A stretch of 64,000 nt of DNA. Source: Phyllostachys edulis. Taxonomy: Eukaryota; Streptophyta; Magnoliopsida; Poales; Poaceae. Within the stretch, counting starts at the first letter, position 1. Each line of letters starts with the position of its first letter. Made by a program: the position numbers and the translations under genes. The stretch spans positions 30,539,072-30,603,071 of the forward strand of contig CM070568.1 in assembly GCA_036346405.1 (NCBI GenBank). Reading direction: 5' to 3'. The notes below the pieces were generated by a model. That model made no database searches. It saw only the letters and a program-made list of their open reading frames with translations, and was not told the origin of the DNA. Shown here in pieces: positions 46,379-57,427 of the stretch.

Positions 46379-48883
46379 TCATTTCTGCAAATCTATGTCC
46401 AGCGTCGAATCAGAGCGGAGTCTTTTTGGTTCCCGCTCACCCAAATGCAGAGAAAAACAAATGTCTTCAGGCGAATTCTCCAGCTCCGTCAGGTTGTTCA
46501 AGTCACCATTGCCTTCTTGACCATCACGCATCGGAGACATACCAATCAGGTTCGGGATGAATTGATGCTCCTCAACATTGTTTACGCCTTCCACTGTGTC
46601 AACATGGAACTCATTGGGCCCGAATGGTTGATCCGTCGAGGTGGCTGAGCCATCTCGGGGAAGTTGTTGGATGTTGATTCCAAGAGGCTCATAAATCTTG
46701 TCGACTTTCTCATTTTCTTGGGGGCCAGCCACAGGTGATGATTCTGCAGCAGTAGAATTAACTGCAGCAGCAGCAGCCGCTAGAGTAATCCTTTGTTCTT
46801 CTAGGGCCTCTGTATAGCAAAGAACAATATGTGTTTAATCATATGAAATCAACATGATATAACAAAAGGCTAAAATGTCAAGTTGTGATCCGAGTTTTTC
46901 AGTGTAAAGCACAAACCTTGAAGTCTTTCACTTGCCGTGATTAGATCAAGTTCCAGTAGATCAAGAAGGCGGCCGAGATCAACCCCACTTGTCCAGTTCT
47001 CTGGACCCTGACCGCTTTTTAGCTTCAACCTTCCCCGATTAGCTGTACCGCCCCATATAATCCCTATAGGCTGTGGCTTCTCACCGTCTTGTCCAGTTAA
47101 GATTATGAGGCTTCCGCTGTCCCCTTCAAGATCAAATGTTTGTTGGTTCTCCCCAACGACAAGAAAGTCAGTGAAGAAGCATATGCCCTTCTCATCGTTG
47201 TATTCAAGAGCATATGCCATAACAGTCCCTGTTGTTAGACCCGAGCTTCTTCCAACTTTGACAACTTGTCTCCCAATGAGACTGCCAATTGGGGATTGTA
47301 GATCAATTGCCTTTACATCACCAATGACTCCAACTCCTTTAACCGAGGTGCTGACACTAGTAATGTCAAAGTCGTCAGCAAATGGTATAAATGCACCATC
47401 AGCTCGGACAAATGTTTCTGCAGGTGCATTAGAAGGTAGATAGGTTAGGATCTTAATGAGTAAGAACATCAATATAAGAAAAAAGACAGTAAAGGCAGAA
47501 TAAGTAGGTAGATAGGTAGGGCCTTAGGGAGTAAGTAAGAACATCAATAGAAGAAAACAAATGACAGTAAAGGCGCAGAACTGAACAGTGTGGCGAACGC
47601 ACTGAAAGATAGGTCTGGCAGCTGATGCTACATAAAGCTGTTTTCTGACAGAACCTGGCAAGAGTGGGTAGTTGATTTGTGTGTACGAATATAAAGCAAC
47701 TACCAGAAAATGAGATGTCACCTGGGTTTGTTCCTGCATAGATCCCGTACCAAACATCATCTGTAATAAAAGATGTAGCTCTCTCGACAGCGCCTAGGTA
47801 AACTCCAGGTCCAAGATTAGGAGGCAAGGGATGGAACATCTTCTGATTAGGAAAATCCAAGTCAACTGCAACATGCCTGTTCGTAAGGAAGCCTACTTGC
47901 TTGTTGCCAGTTCGACTCTTCACAATAGCACCCAAAGTCCCATATGTTTCAAGACTAGCTACCTGGCGATTAAAAATGAAAAACTCTTAGTTACATATGT
48001 CAGTTCATGAATCGCTGTATATAGAAAGAGAGCAATTATTGCTTATCAGTTATCAGCTAATAATTGTGATATACAGATAAATAATCATTAAAACAAAAAA
48101 GAGCAGAAGCAAGGTCTGTCCTTATATGATTATAGCAAAGCAGACCATGTGACAAACTGTGGCAGAGTAACATTACCTGTGAACCAGAGCCTATAGATGG
48201 ATCGCTACCACGTAATCCATCAACAAGCTCGTCATACAACTGTTCCTTTGGAGTCGGTGCTGGTGCACCATAATAAGAGAATTCAACAACATCAACATCG
48301 CACCACACACCCCCAGGTCCCTGTTTATGGAACAGTAAAATTTGATTATGTAATTGTAGATGACCTAAATAAATTGCTTAAGTACAGGATCCAAAATCAT
48401 GTCTACCTCAAGGGCAGCTGGAAGACATTGTGTAGAGCTAAGCCATTTCCTGTGAACCTTTCGAGCAACAAAGACAAGGATGGCAGGTATGTCAGTCAAT
48501 GTTCCCTTCCTGATTCGAAAGCCTATTGCTGTACCAAGACTAAAGCGGCGCAGGATCTTGCTGTGGAATGCTCTTATAATCATCAAATCAAGCAAGGTGG
48601 TGGCTTGCTGCCCCTTTGGCAAGCTGCCAAGATGTCCTGGTAATACGCCCTTCTGTAGGTTCCCAAAGTAATTAGCGCGGCCTTCGGCAGAACCGTGCAT
48701 TAGAGTGGATGTAGGCCAAGAAAAGTATGCAGCGCTGCTTTCAGAGTGCTGACCACCCGAGGCAATCGGTTGGAGAGGAGATGGGCAACAGTTATGATTG
48801 CATCCGTTTCTCTCCATATCCAGTGCTGACCCCTCTGACTGTGATGACCCTGCATGCGCCTTCCAAATATCTGAGGGCCGCAT
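46379..48883 (-). CDS. NAL1: NARROW LEAF 1 (NAL1)-type serine protease
   Basis: Five coding exons on the minus strand: 48407-48883, 48177-48320, 47722-47962, 46917-47417 and 46379-46809. All borders are GT-AG and phases fit (1794 nt, 597 residues plus stop; rice NAL1 is 582). The trypsin-like catalytic residues are His237 (TNRHVAVD), Asp294 (VRADGAF) and Ser388 (EGDSGSLI). From memory the rice triad is His234/Asp291/Ser385, a constant offset of three. Arg236 corresponds to rice position 233, where an Arg/His polymorphism affects leaf width and spikelet number. The C-terminus has SLHLGEREPKRLR, a nuclear-localisation-like cluster. In rice the protein acts in auxin-related control of leaf width and vascular patterning, reportedly by degrading a TOPLESS-type corepressor. 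Start chosen: the ATG at 48883 aligns with the rice N-terminus. No damage is visible. Whether it is the orthologue or a paralogue cannot be told. Confidence 0.95.
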
Positions 48884-48897
48884 TATGCAAGTATCAT
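48883..48897 (-). promoter_or_regulatory. Four-codon uORF overlapping the NAL1 start
   Basis: On the coding strand an ATG (48897-48895) opens a frame of four codons whose stop TAA shares one base with the main ATG (taatg, 48885-48881). Such an overlap can favour termination-reinitiation or reduce translation. Seen directly; its effect is inferred. Confidence 0.6.
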
Positions 48898-48903
48898 CTA
48901 GTC

Positions 48904-51340
48904 CTGTTTAGCTTTAGAAATCTTCAATGTTGTCAAACTGTGGCAATGGAGAACAGAACCCTAAAGAAAAATAGTAGGTAACTCAGATTTTAAGTTGATG
49001 CAGATTGATTTAGAAAAATAAAACAAAATTACATCAGTCGTGAACCACAAAATGATTAATATAATCAGGAAGTTGCCTATAAGTTTGATTACCAATCAGA
49101 ATCTGTACGAATGTAGAAGCCAACAGAATATAAAACTAATATCATGGAACCTTATTGTCCAACGAAATCAGTACAAAAAATTGTTGCATGACAGACAGCA
49201 CAAAAAAGCACTACAATGGGGAAGATGTTAAAGAATAAAGCTCTCTTTGCAGAGATTAGAATAAGTGCAAAGTTCTCTGCAAGTACCATTCCTTCCAGTG
49301 GAATAACACCACTTGGAAGAATGAAATATCACCCAGTTACCCACACTGGTAAAAGTTCCCAAACGAAATGAAATCATATTGCCAGTGAAAGTGTTCAAGA
49401 TAAGAAGCAACTAGGGAAAAACAAATGTTCCAGTATATTGCGCAGAATATTAAATATGATCATGATTCATTAATCACCATAAACATGTCAGAATACAAAG
49501 GACTTCATATCGCCCCCTATACCACAGCTTATTCTATAACTGAGTGAAGAGAAGCCATGACACATCAAAATTCAAAAGAACATAAGTAATCTTCGATTTT
49601 ATTTCATCCAAAATCCAAATGAAGCTAGAATACCTACTAAGATGAGAGGATCAAGGATCCAAAAGCCGGTACCGGACCAAATCCCGCCAGGTGGCCTAGA
49701 AAAAAACCGCCGGTAACCGGATTTCCCGGAAAAAAAGGGTTGAATTTCGCTTGAATTCGCTTGAAAACTGGCCGAATTTCGAAAATCGAAATTTGAATTT
49801 GCAAAACCAGGAAAAACCAGCTGGTAACCGGCCGGGTTTTTTTCCCTGGAGAGGATCCAACATATGGGCACCCTACATAATAGACCCAACTCCTATAAAT
49901 TGAATTAATAAGATAAGTTAGTTGTATGAAGTTTTATGGGAATCAGCGAATGCATATAGTGATAAAAAGTTTGGACATAACTAAATTATAACTTTTGTTG
50001 GATTCCCTCCAAATTCTAAACTGGAAAAAAGGACAACAGGAGGCATTCTCGACACCATGGGAGATGATTGGCACATGATTAATTGCAAAACTGCATGAAT
50101 GCAAAGGGGAAAGAAGGGTGAGCAATAAAAAGGACAATGAAATGCAATTTGAATTCTTCCCAAAACCCTAGAGTTACGGAGATGCAAGCTCCCAAACACC
50201 AATGAAGTTAATATTACAACTTTTATGGATGCAAGATTCTAGAATGCTCATTTTGGTCATAATTCCATAGCTCAACAACACAATACAAGCGAATGCAATC
50301 AATAGGAGTGATGGTAAGGGAGGCGCTCATACTCCTCCACTCGTACCACAAGGATCCCAAGCATCGCGAATCACAAGATACCTGGGTACCTGACCTAGAC
50401 ATTGAAATAGATATCGTTTGTATTCCAATTCACCCCCAAATAAGAAGCTAAAGAGAAATACTTGGAGTACTGACTGATAAGAAGCTAAAGAAAAATAAAA
50501 TTTGACATAGTTTTCACTACTTCTCTAAAACATGGGAAAACCCGGTGCGGCCACACTGAAGATGTGAAGCAAGTGAAGCAAAGGGTAACACAAAAAATAA
50601 AACTTAGTTAATGAATTAAGACACCAATCCAATTTCTAGATAGAATGTAACAAATCTATGCGTGCAGCTGAACAAAATTTGGCCTAAATTTCACATCATT
50701 TCCTTCAAAACACAACATAAGCTTCCCTAATAAACAGAAGAAGCAACTAAAGATGACTGCTTTCTCCACTGTAATCAAAATAATGGTTGGTCTAGATATA
50801 GCTGCTCTTTAATCGACATAAAATCCAACGAACCAAGAAAACAAAATCGACTTCAATCCCGTGCAACACGCAACTTCTTCTCGCTCTACCAGAATGTCCA
50901 TGAAAAGAAAACATATCGAGCAAAACATAAGCAAAAGGAGATAAAAAGGAAATGCCTCGGAAACGCCTCTTTTTCCTCCCCGTCAGCTACTGCAACCCAT
51001 CCCCGAAACTTTTTTTTTCGCTCCCAAAAAGCACGAACAGGACGAACACAAGGAGGGGAAGGAAAAGGCGAGAGGAGCCGGCGTACTAGCTCCCACTGCA
51101 GATCGATCACCACCGTGCGCACATGGGGGTGTGGGGCCCAGCCCAACCCAACCCCAACCCCTCCCCGGCGGAGGAGATCACCAAAGGCGAAAAGGGGAGA
51201 GGGCAAAGCACGCCGAGAAACGCCAAGAAACGGTGGAGGGAGCTGGGAAAGACACCGCCTTTTGCGAGCGCACTGCTTCTTGGATCTGTGAATCTTGCAG
51301 CAAGAAAAGGTGAAGTTTTGCGGGGAGGGACAGGATTTAC
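48904..51340 (-). other. Probable 5'-UTR intron of the NAL1 homologue
   Basis: A donor (cccag then gtaaat, exon side ending 51341) lies in the GC-rich leader, and an acceptor (aaacag, exon starting 48903) lies just upstream of the uORF. This gives a 2437-bp leader intron. Another acceptor (gccacag) slightly further upstream is possible. No gene was seen inside; 49620-49870 holds a repeat-like patch rich in ccggtaaccgg. The region 50880-51330 is GC-rich and open in several frames without a recognisable product. Confidence 0.5.
49650..49860. repeat. ccggtaaccgg-rich patch, probable MITE remnant
   Basis: Repeated ggtaaccgg, gaattcgcttgaa and cgaaaatcgaaa with palindromic character, in contrast to the flanks. 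Terminal repeats and a TSD were not resolved. Confidence 0.35.
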
Positions 51341-51500
51341 CTGGGAGCGAGGCGCTGGGGGCGGTGGAGCGCTATGGCCGGAGGGAGGCCGGCCGGGGTG
51401 GAAGGGAGTGGGCAGTGGAGAGAGACCACCACCAGTCCACCAGCCAGTGCTCTTGTCTGCCCTCAGTAGAGAGAGAGAGAGAGGAGATGGCCAGATGGGT
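51341..51500 (-). promoter_or_regulatory. 5' leader exon and core promoter of the NAL1 homologue
   Basis: GC-rich, CT-rich on the coding strand, with a (GA)n run on the plus strand at 51469-51486, typical of grass 5' leaders. A donor site follows at 51340. The transcription start is not fixed. Confidence 0.45.
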
Positions 51501-53425
51501 GAGGGGGTAGACTTTTTTAAGACTTCTTTTTTCTCTTTTTCCTTGAGATATTGGGATGTTTCTCTTTTCTTTTCATTTTCTTTTCAGGATATCCATAGGC
51601 TTTTGTGGTTACATTTAGCTGATCATTGGCAGTGGGGAAGGTTTAAGCAGTGTTTAGCCCCAGTTTAACACTTTAGTTTATATCATAAGGTATTATTTGG
51701 TCCACTGCTATAGTTTAACTTTTTAGATTCGCCACTTACATGTACTGCATATATGTGGAACTTACATGTACTGTGCAAATATGTGGTGGTTAGTTTTTGT
51801 CACTTGAAAATGCGCTTAGGGTGCGTGACAAGGTTCGTTACAAACCGAACAGATTTTTAGCTATTTGAGCGAGGTTGCTAAATACTCAAGGTAGTTGTGT
51901 TGACGGGATAAAACAATGATTCCATATCATTCGATTCACGACTAAAATTTTGACATTACTTTTTTCAGCCAACCGTACTACTTCTGTTCTGTCTAAAAAG
52001 ATGCCATTTCATGACTTTGGTTTGCCGTGTACAAGTTTGACCGATGAAAAAAACAACAGTATAAAACTATTACGCTAGGAAAGTATTTTTATGATAAATA
52101 TACATGCATCAATTTTTATCCGATTTCGCAGTTTATGCACACTGATCATGTACGGTTCAAAATTTTGCCCGGCAGGCATGCAAAATGAACATTCTTTTTG
52201 GAGCTTTTCTTATTTTATTTTTTAAAAGAGCATTCTATTTGGACCATAGTGCAGGCAGGGAAATGATGCCATCTGTTAGTCGCGTGAATGTTCCACAACA
52301 GCGCCGTATCTAGCTGGATTGATACCAATGAAACAGCGCGTGACTCAATTTGCTGAAATTGAACGATGAGCAACTCAAATTATGACGAACAATGTTGCTT
52401 CCTTTGTCAAATCTACTATTACATAGACTTCTGGAGCAAAACTCTTATCATTAAATAAAACAAACATAGCCCAAATGTCTGCAATCTGCAAGAGATGCTT
52501 TACACAAGATTACTAGGCATGAGTTTACCGATAACATACATAGATAACAAAATTATGCAGAATTCAGCAACAAAAACGCTACTACTTATATCTGGTATAG
52601 ACCACTGGGTTGTTTACAGAGTTACAGAGGTATCATGCTCCCAATAGCCTGTACAGAGAAGAGAGAATATCTACTTTGCCAGACCACCGCTGCCTATAGA
52701 TATGTACAGTATTTGTTCACACAAAACACACTTGTAATTGACAAATTGGGCAGTAGATAAGCTGTCTCTGAATAGCATGTATGTAGCAGATGACTAAAAG
52801 GATGTACACTTCACTGGCAAAACGTGTACGTGAGTTGGTACTGCATCCTCTCAATCAGAAGCTAACAAGCTTTTGTTTACCATCAACATCCTGAAAGAAG
52901 GCATATGAGAAATTGTAAAGACAAGGTTTAATACCCAACCCAATAATATAACGCATAACGAAGTAGAACTATGGAGCTCATAGAACAAAACACTCAGAAC
53001 TTTAGTTTTATTCTAGATTCACTCCATCAGTCTTAACTTTCAATTTCGTAATTGGGTAATAGGTAATGAAATCAAACCCCCTTAACATTTCTCCAGACAA
53101 ACTCTAAAAAGGTAGTACAGGGAAATCAAGCAGGTCCTTTTTGCTCCTCTTAAAAACACCGCCCCCTATAATGAGAAGTAGACTGAGAACAACAATGGAA
53201 GAAGTAAAGTTCCAACAATTCAAAAACACTATTTATTATCTGCAGTACTTGTTTCTGCTCCTCTTCAGCAGTTAAATATCAGGAAAATGAACAAAATCAT
53301 GCTTAGACCGACAACATTTTTTTACAACACTAGAGATCACATCACCATATAGGAAAATGGAAGATCTTGAGTGTGATTGTGTATACTTACACATTGAGAG
53401 ATGCAAATCAACACAAATGAAGAGT
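51501..53425. other. Intergenic and 3' side of the SVIP-like gene
   Basis: 51501-52430 holds no gene; 51975-52160 looks like a decayed Stowaway-type fragment. 52440-53425 may be 3'-UTR or alternative 3' exon of the SVIP-like gene: AATAAA on the coding strand occurs at 53232-53237 and 53007-53012, and a good acceptor (cctttctttcag-like) precedes 52890. Confidence 0.35.
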
Positions 53426-56400
53426 TTATCCCATCTGCCACTACACCAATCAAGAGATTAAAAGATTAAAGCTACCAACAAAGAAAGGACAGTCTCGCTA
53501 TGTTTAAGCATTTACTCCAACCTAGTGGGATAATGATACCTTAAGAACGGGCTCTCCTTGGTTTGATGTCTTGGATTCCTTCATAGCCTTCATCTGTGCC
53601 CGTGCTGCCCTTCCAGCTGCAGACTTCTCATACTCCTCCTGCCTGAAGGTTGAGAAAAAGTCACAATTGGGACCAAGAGTAAAAATGGTATCAAAAAGTC
53701 CAAAGTTATAATACACCTTTGATTCAGGTAATCAGGTCATGGAGATGGTAAGTCCAACCTATTTCTAAATCTGACTTCAGTCCAGTGAAGTGTGCTGAAC
53801 AGTATTAGAATTAACCAACATGCGCTGCTGCCAGCTATAAAGAATTAAGCCAACAAAAGAAGAACATGCATCCACAACTAACGCACAAGACCCAAAAAAA
53901 AACAAGGGGAAATCCGTTTTGAGCTAAGCTGATGTAATTGTAATTGGGAGTTGGGAGTTGGTCAAAGGATAAACCTGTAAAAGTAAAGGCCCAAATGACC
54001 AAGTAAAATGTGTCAAGAGACAATCATTAGACCACTAACCATTTCTCCCACACGTGCACACACACACAAAGAGATGAGAGAGGGAGAGACGGAGGGTTAA
54101 TCCCATTCAATCAACTTTTAGAGTCACTTCAAAATAACAAACCTAGCCAATCTAGACTGTGTTTAAGTCTGGAACATCACAGTTTCATTGAAACCTAACA
54201 AACTCGCAACCCAAGTGCAATTTTGTTTAAACCAATTCATACCTTCATGCAGATTCTTGGTTCTTAAAACGCATGCAACTGTACTTTCTTGGTTCTTGAA
54301 TGGCCAATTCAACTGAATCCTCCTACCTAAGAAATCTAGCACTAGCACATTCCTTAACCGCCCAATTCTCTCAAGTCATACCCAAGAAACTTATATGATA
54401 AAAACCATGGGAAGATTCTTTCATTACAGAGAGTGCAATACAAGGTTATTAAGTCGTAAAGTCGAGTCGAGTCGCAAGAGGGGTGACTTGTCGACTTGGC
54501 CGGCTAGTCGACCGACTAATCACGACTAGTCCATAGACTAGAAAGTATTTAAACAGGGCATGTAATATACTAAGTTGTATAACATTTAAACACATATGCA
54601 TATTGTAAATCATGAAATAAAGATAAGAACAACATAATCACGATGATGAGTTGATGACTTAATCGTTTTGATCGTAACAAATCTTTCTTGATGAATGACT
54701 TTCTTTGAAATTGAAGTCGGGCGGCTAGCAAATCTCGATTAGTCGCGACTAGTCGCCGACTAGTCGGCAAGTCGGGCGACTAGCCCTCCTAGTCGAGTCG
54801 ATGACTCTAGTCGGAGGTTGTGTACCGACTTGTCGACTAATCGTCAACTAGTCGCGACTAGTCGCACGACTTAATAACAATGGTGCAATAACAAGATCCC
54901 CCATTTAACGTTTCAAGGATCCTAGCAGATTGGAATTGGAATGAAATATCAAGTTTCTAACAAAATCCCCCATTTAAGGTTTCAAGGATCCTAGCAGATT
55001 GGAATTGGAATGAAATAGCAAGTTTCAAAAATCTGAGCAGCTTGAAATTGGAATGGATTGACAAGTTTCAAGAATCTGAGCAGGTTGGAAGAGGAACAAA
55101 TGAACAAACAGAGCAAGACATCTCAAGAAGAGAAGAGATCATCACATGCCGCAAACCTCCTCTGCTGTGAGCGTGGCAGAGCAAAGAGCAACCTTACTTC
55201 CGCTTCTTTCTCTCCATCCTCTTCACTTGCTCCTTGGCTGTTTCTGCTTCGGTTTTAACCAAGAAGCAATTCTTTAGCAGCCCTAACCAACCGGAAGGCC
55301 AAGAGTCCAAGGCAACAATTCCGTGGTACATGGTACAGCATTGCAAGAAAACAAGGTAATTTAAATTGTACTGGTCGCAGCAATGACAAAATTCAGCCTA
55401 GCCCTAACATGTTATTCAATCAAGAACTGCTCCCAGGAACATAACATGCCTTGAACTTTTAAAACCACTCTAAAATACTAATCGATAATATGCCCTAAAC
55501 AGTCCAGCAGCATCCAATTCCATTAAATCCTAGCAAATTAGCAATTTGGATGCAATTCTGTTTAATTACATGATATCTCCACCTAAGCCAATTGTAGGTA
55601 TAAAAATAAGATTATGTGGTTGCATACTGTTTAAAAGTATGTTTACCAAATTGAAATCTGAAGAAATTAAGAGACCAAGAACATCCTGCAAAACTACTTT
55701 AATTCAATTTGACAAAAAAACAATGAATCAACAGGCAACCGTTGACCAACACAAATAAGCATACTCTACCATGTCAACACCAAACAGAGTTACACATAAA
55801 GGTAGAGTATTGAACATCTAAGCATTTTGAATTTTCTTCCCAAGCATATACTCCAAAAGTAGAATCTTTATATTACCATATAATTCTGCTAAACCTAATT
55901 CAGTTAACCAATGCAACTTTAATCAAGAACCAGATCCAGAAACATATCGTCCGAAAGTAGTCCAAGTTTCCAACACAACCCATCCTAGCAAAGTAGCAAG
56001 TTCCAGTTCTAATCAAGAGGTCATTTCTAATAAAGGAAGTGACAAGCCATAATCAGGAGGATGCCAAAGAGCCGAAGAAAACAGCCGGCAGAATGTTTCA
56101 AGAATCCGACCAGCTTGGAATTGGAATGGACAGACAAATCTCAAGGATACTGGAGCAGGAATGAACGACCGAACGAACGAGCAGAACGGAGAGTCTCCAG
56201 ATGAGCAGGAATTGAATTCCATGAACTGCTCCCAGGACAACCAATTCGATCGACCTCAACCATCCCCAATCCAACCTGGTAAACCCTCGCCTGATCGAGC
56301 AATCCGGTAAACCACAACCCAATCCGGTCACGAATAGAGCATCCCAAGAAACAGGGGCGATACGGAACATGGTCAAGAACCCATATTGAACGGCCCAATT

Positions 56401-56654
56401 ATTCGCTCCAACTAATCAAGAACGAGACCTACCCAACCAGTCCGAACCACAAGGACGTCCCAAGAATCCGAACGAACCAATCGGAATTGGCATTTTGAGC
56501 AGAGAGATGAGAGAGAGAGGACTAGAGGCGATTACCTCTTCCGCGCGGCCTCGGCGGCCCTGGCGCGGGCGTCCTGCGACTCGAGGCGGTCGGCCTCCGC
56601 CCGCCGCTCCTGCTCCGCCGCCTGCGCCGCCCCGAAGCACGGACACTGCCCCAT
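53426..56654 (-). CDS. SVIP-like p97/CDC48-interacting small protein
   Basis: Three exons: 56536-56654, 53540-53642 and 53426-53440, with GT-AG borders and 237 nt in total, giving 78 residues plus stop (human SVIP is 77). The N-terminus MGQCPCFG fits N-myristoylation at Gly2 with palmitoylation at Cys4 and Cys6. Residues 30-40 (RARAAEAARKR) match the VCP-interacting motif R-x5-A-A-x2-R exactly. The middle is an alanine/charged helix, and the end is GEPVLK followed by WQMG, as I recall for plant homologues. SVIP binds the AAA ATPase p97/CDC48 on membranes and modulates ER-associated degradation in animals; the plant role is inferred. The last coding exon is only 15 nt. A different acceptor would give a tail ending at 52855, judged less likely. 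Intron 1 (2.9 kb) contains a hAT-like insertion and repeats. Confidence 0.85.
54441..54882. mobile_element. hAT-type non-autonomous element, 442 bp
   Basis: Ends are CAAGGTTATTAAGTCG at 54441 and CGACTTAATAACAATG at 54882 (inverted, two mismatches). The 8-bp TSD GTGCAATA is exact at 54433-54440 and 54883-54890. The outer parts are made of agtcg/cgact-rich repeats (gactagtcg) in both orientations; the middle is AT-rich. Non-coding; located in intron 1 of the SVIP-like gene. Confidence 0.93.
54892..55095. repeat. Direct repeats in intron 1 of the SVIP-like gene
   Basis: A 69-bp unit starting caagatcccccattt at 54892 is repeated at 54961. Shorter copies of its end (caagtttcaagaatctgagc) follow at about 55020 and 55068, and a diverged copy occurs at about 56095. 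Confidence 0.8.
55096..56535 (-). other. Rest of intron 1 of the SVIP-like gene
   Basis: No coding feature. 55190-55255 resembles the gene's own 5' leader (cacttgctccttggctg occurs at both), and 56090-56230 resembles 54900-55090, so the intron seems to have grown by partial duplication. Confidence 0.4.
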
Positions 56655-56760
56655 CCTCCACTTGACCACTTCCCCTCTCTCTCTCTCCCCCTCTCTCCCT
56701 TGCTTCGCTTGCTCCTTGGCTGCTTCGCTTCGCCTTCGCCTGCTTGGATTAATTGTTTCT
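56655..56760 (-). promoter_or_regulatory. 5' leader/promoter of the SVIP-like gene
   Basis: Immediately upstream of the start codon the coding strand is GA-rich (plus strand ctctctctctctcc at about 56684-56700), typical of grass 5' leaders. The transcription start is not resolved. Confidence 0.45.
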
Positions 56761-57169
56761 TTCCTTCGCGATTACTTTTGGGATATACGAATCTACTCTA
56801 CCGCTGATTGGATGCACACGACGACGACGACCCGGCAAAAAGGCACGGCTTTTGGGGATTCTAGAAACCCGCGTGGGGCCCACCTGCAGCGGCACGGCGG
56901 TTAATTTGGTTTGGTTATGTGTGTTTGTTACTCTCAAGTTGAAATGTGTTATCTGGCTGGAGCTTGGATGGTGGTTAAACTTGATGGTTCTTGTTAAAAA
57001 AAACAGAGTAGTTTGTTACAGAGGAAAAAACACAGGAGCAGTTAGTGATATGATATTGAATTATTGATTTGTTTAGGTAGTTTGAGTTTATATCAGATAC
57101 AATAAGTTATTGTATGGATGATCTCACTCTTTAGTTGATGGGCAGTTCCTACTCATCCTAGTCTATGTA
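56761..57169. other. Upstream intergenic, no supported gene
   Basis: A short frame at 56753-57067 has no recognisable domain. Confidence 0.4.
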
Positions 57170-57177
57170 GCTAACAC

Positions 57178-57419
57178 TAGAGCTGTTCAAACGTCGGGCT
57201 GGGCCCGAAAACGTGATTTTCGGTTTAAAAATATCATTTTATTCATTTTTTGGAATAAAAAATTAATATTTAATTCATTTTCAGCATTAAATAAATAGAT
57301 TTTTATTTTTTTAATTGATTTTATCGAAATTTCGGGCCGGTTTTGAAGTCCCAAGCCCGGCCCGGATAGCGTTGGGCTCGGGCCGGGTCCGCAGGCTGGG
57401 CCGACTTTGAACAGGTCTA
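57178..57419. mobile_element. hAT-type MITE, 242 bp
   Basis: Ends are TAGAGCTGTTCAAA at 57178 and TTTGAACAGGTCTA at 57419, inverted with one mismatch. The 8-bp TSD GCTAACAC is exact at 57170-57177 and 57420-57427. Inner arms are GC-rich (cgggccgggtc), the centre AT-rich, and there is no coding capacity. Confidence 0.93.
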
Positions 57420-57427
57420 GCTAACAC

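Noticed and set aside
47105..47443. Plus-strand 112-codon frame
   Set aside because: Antisense of NAL1 exon 4.
48197..48643. Plus-strand 148-codon frame
   Set aside because: Antisense of NAL1 exons 1 and 2 and the intron between them.
51123..51668. Plus-strand 181-codon frame
   Set aside because: Lies over the probable NAL1 leader and promoter, is Gly/Arg-rich from GC bias and has no domain.
56416..56661. 81-codon minus-strand frame rich in Gly and Arg
   Set aside because: Out of frame with SVIP exon 1, which has the MGQCPCFG start, the VIM and continuity into exon 2.
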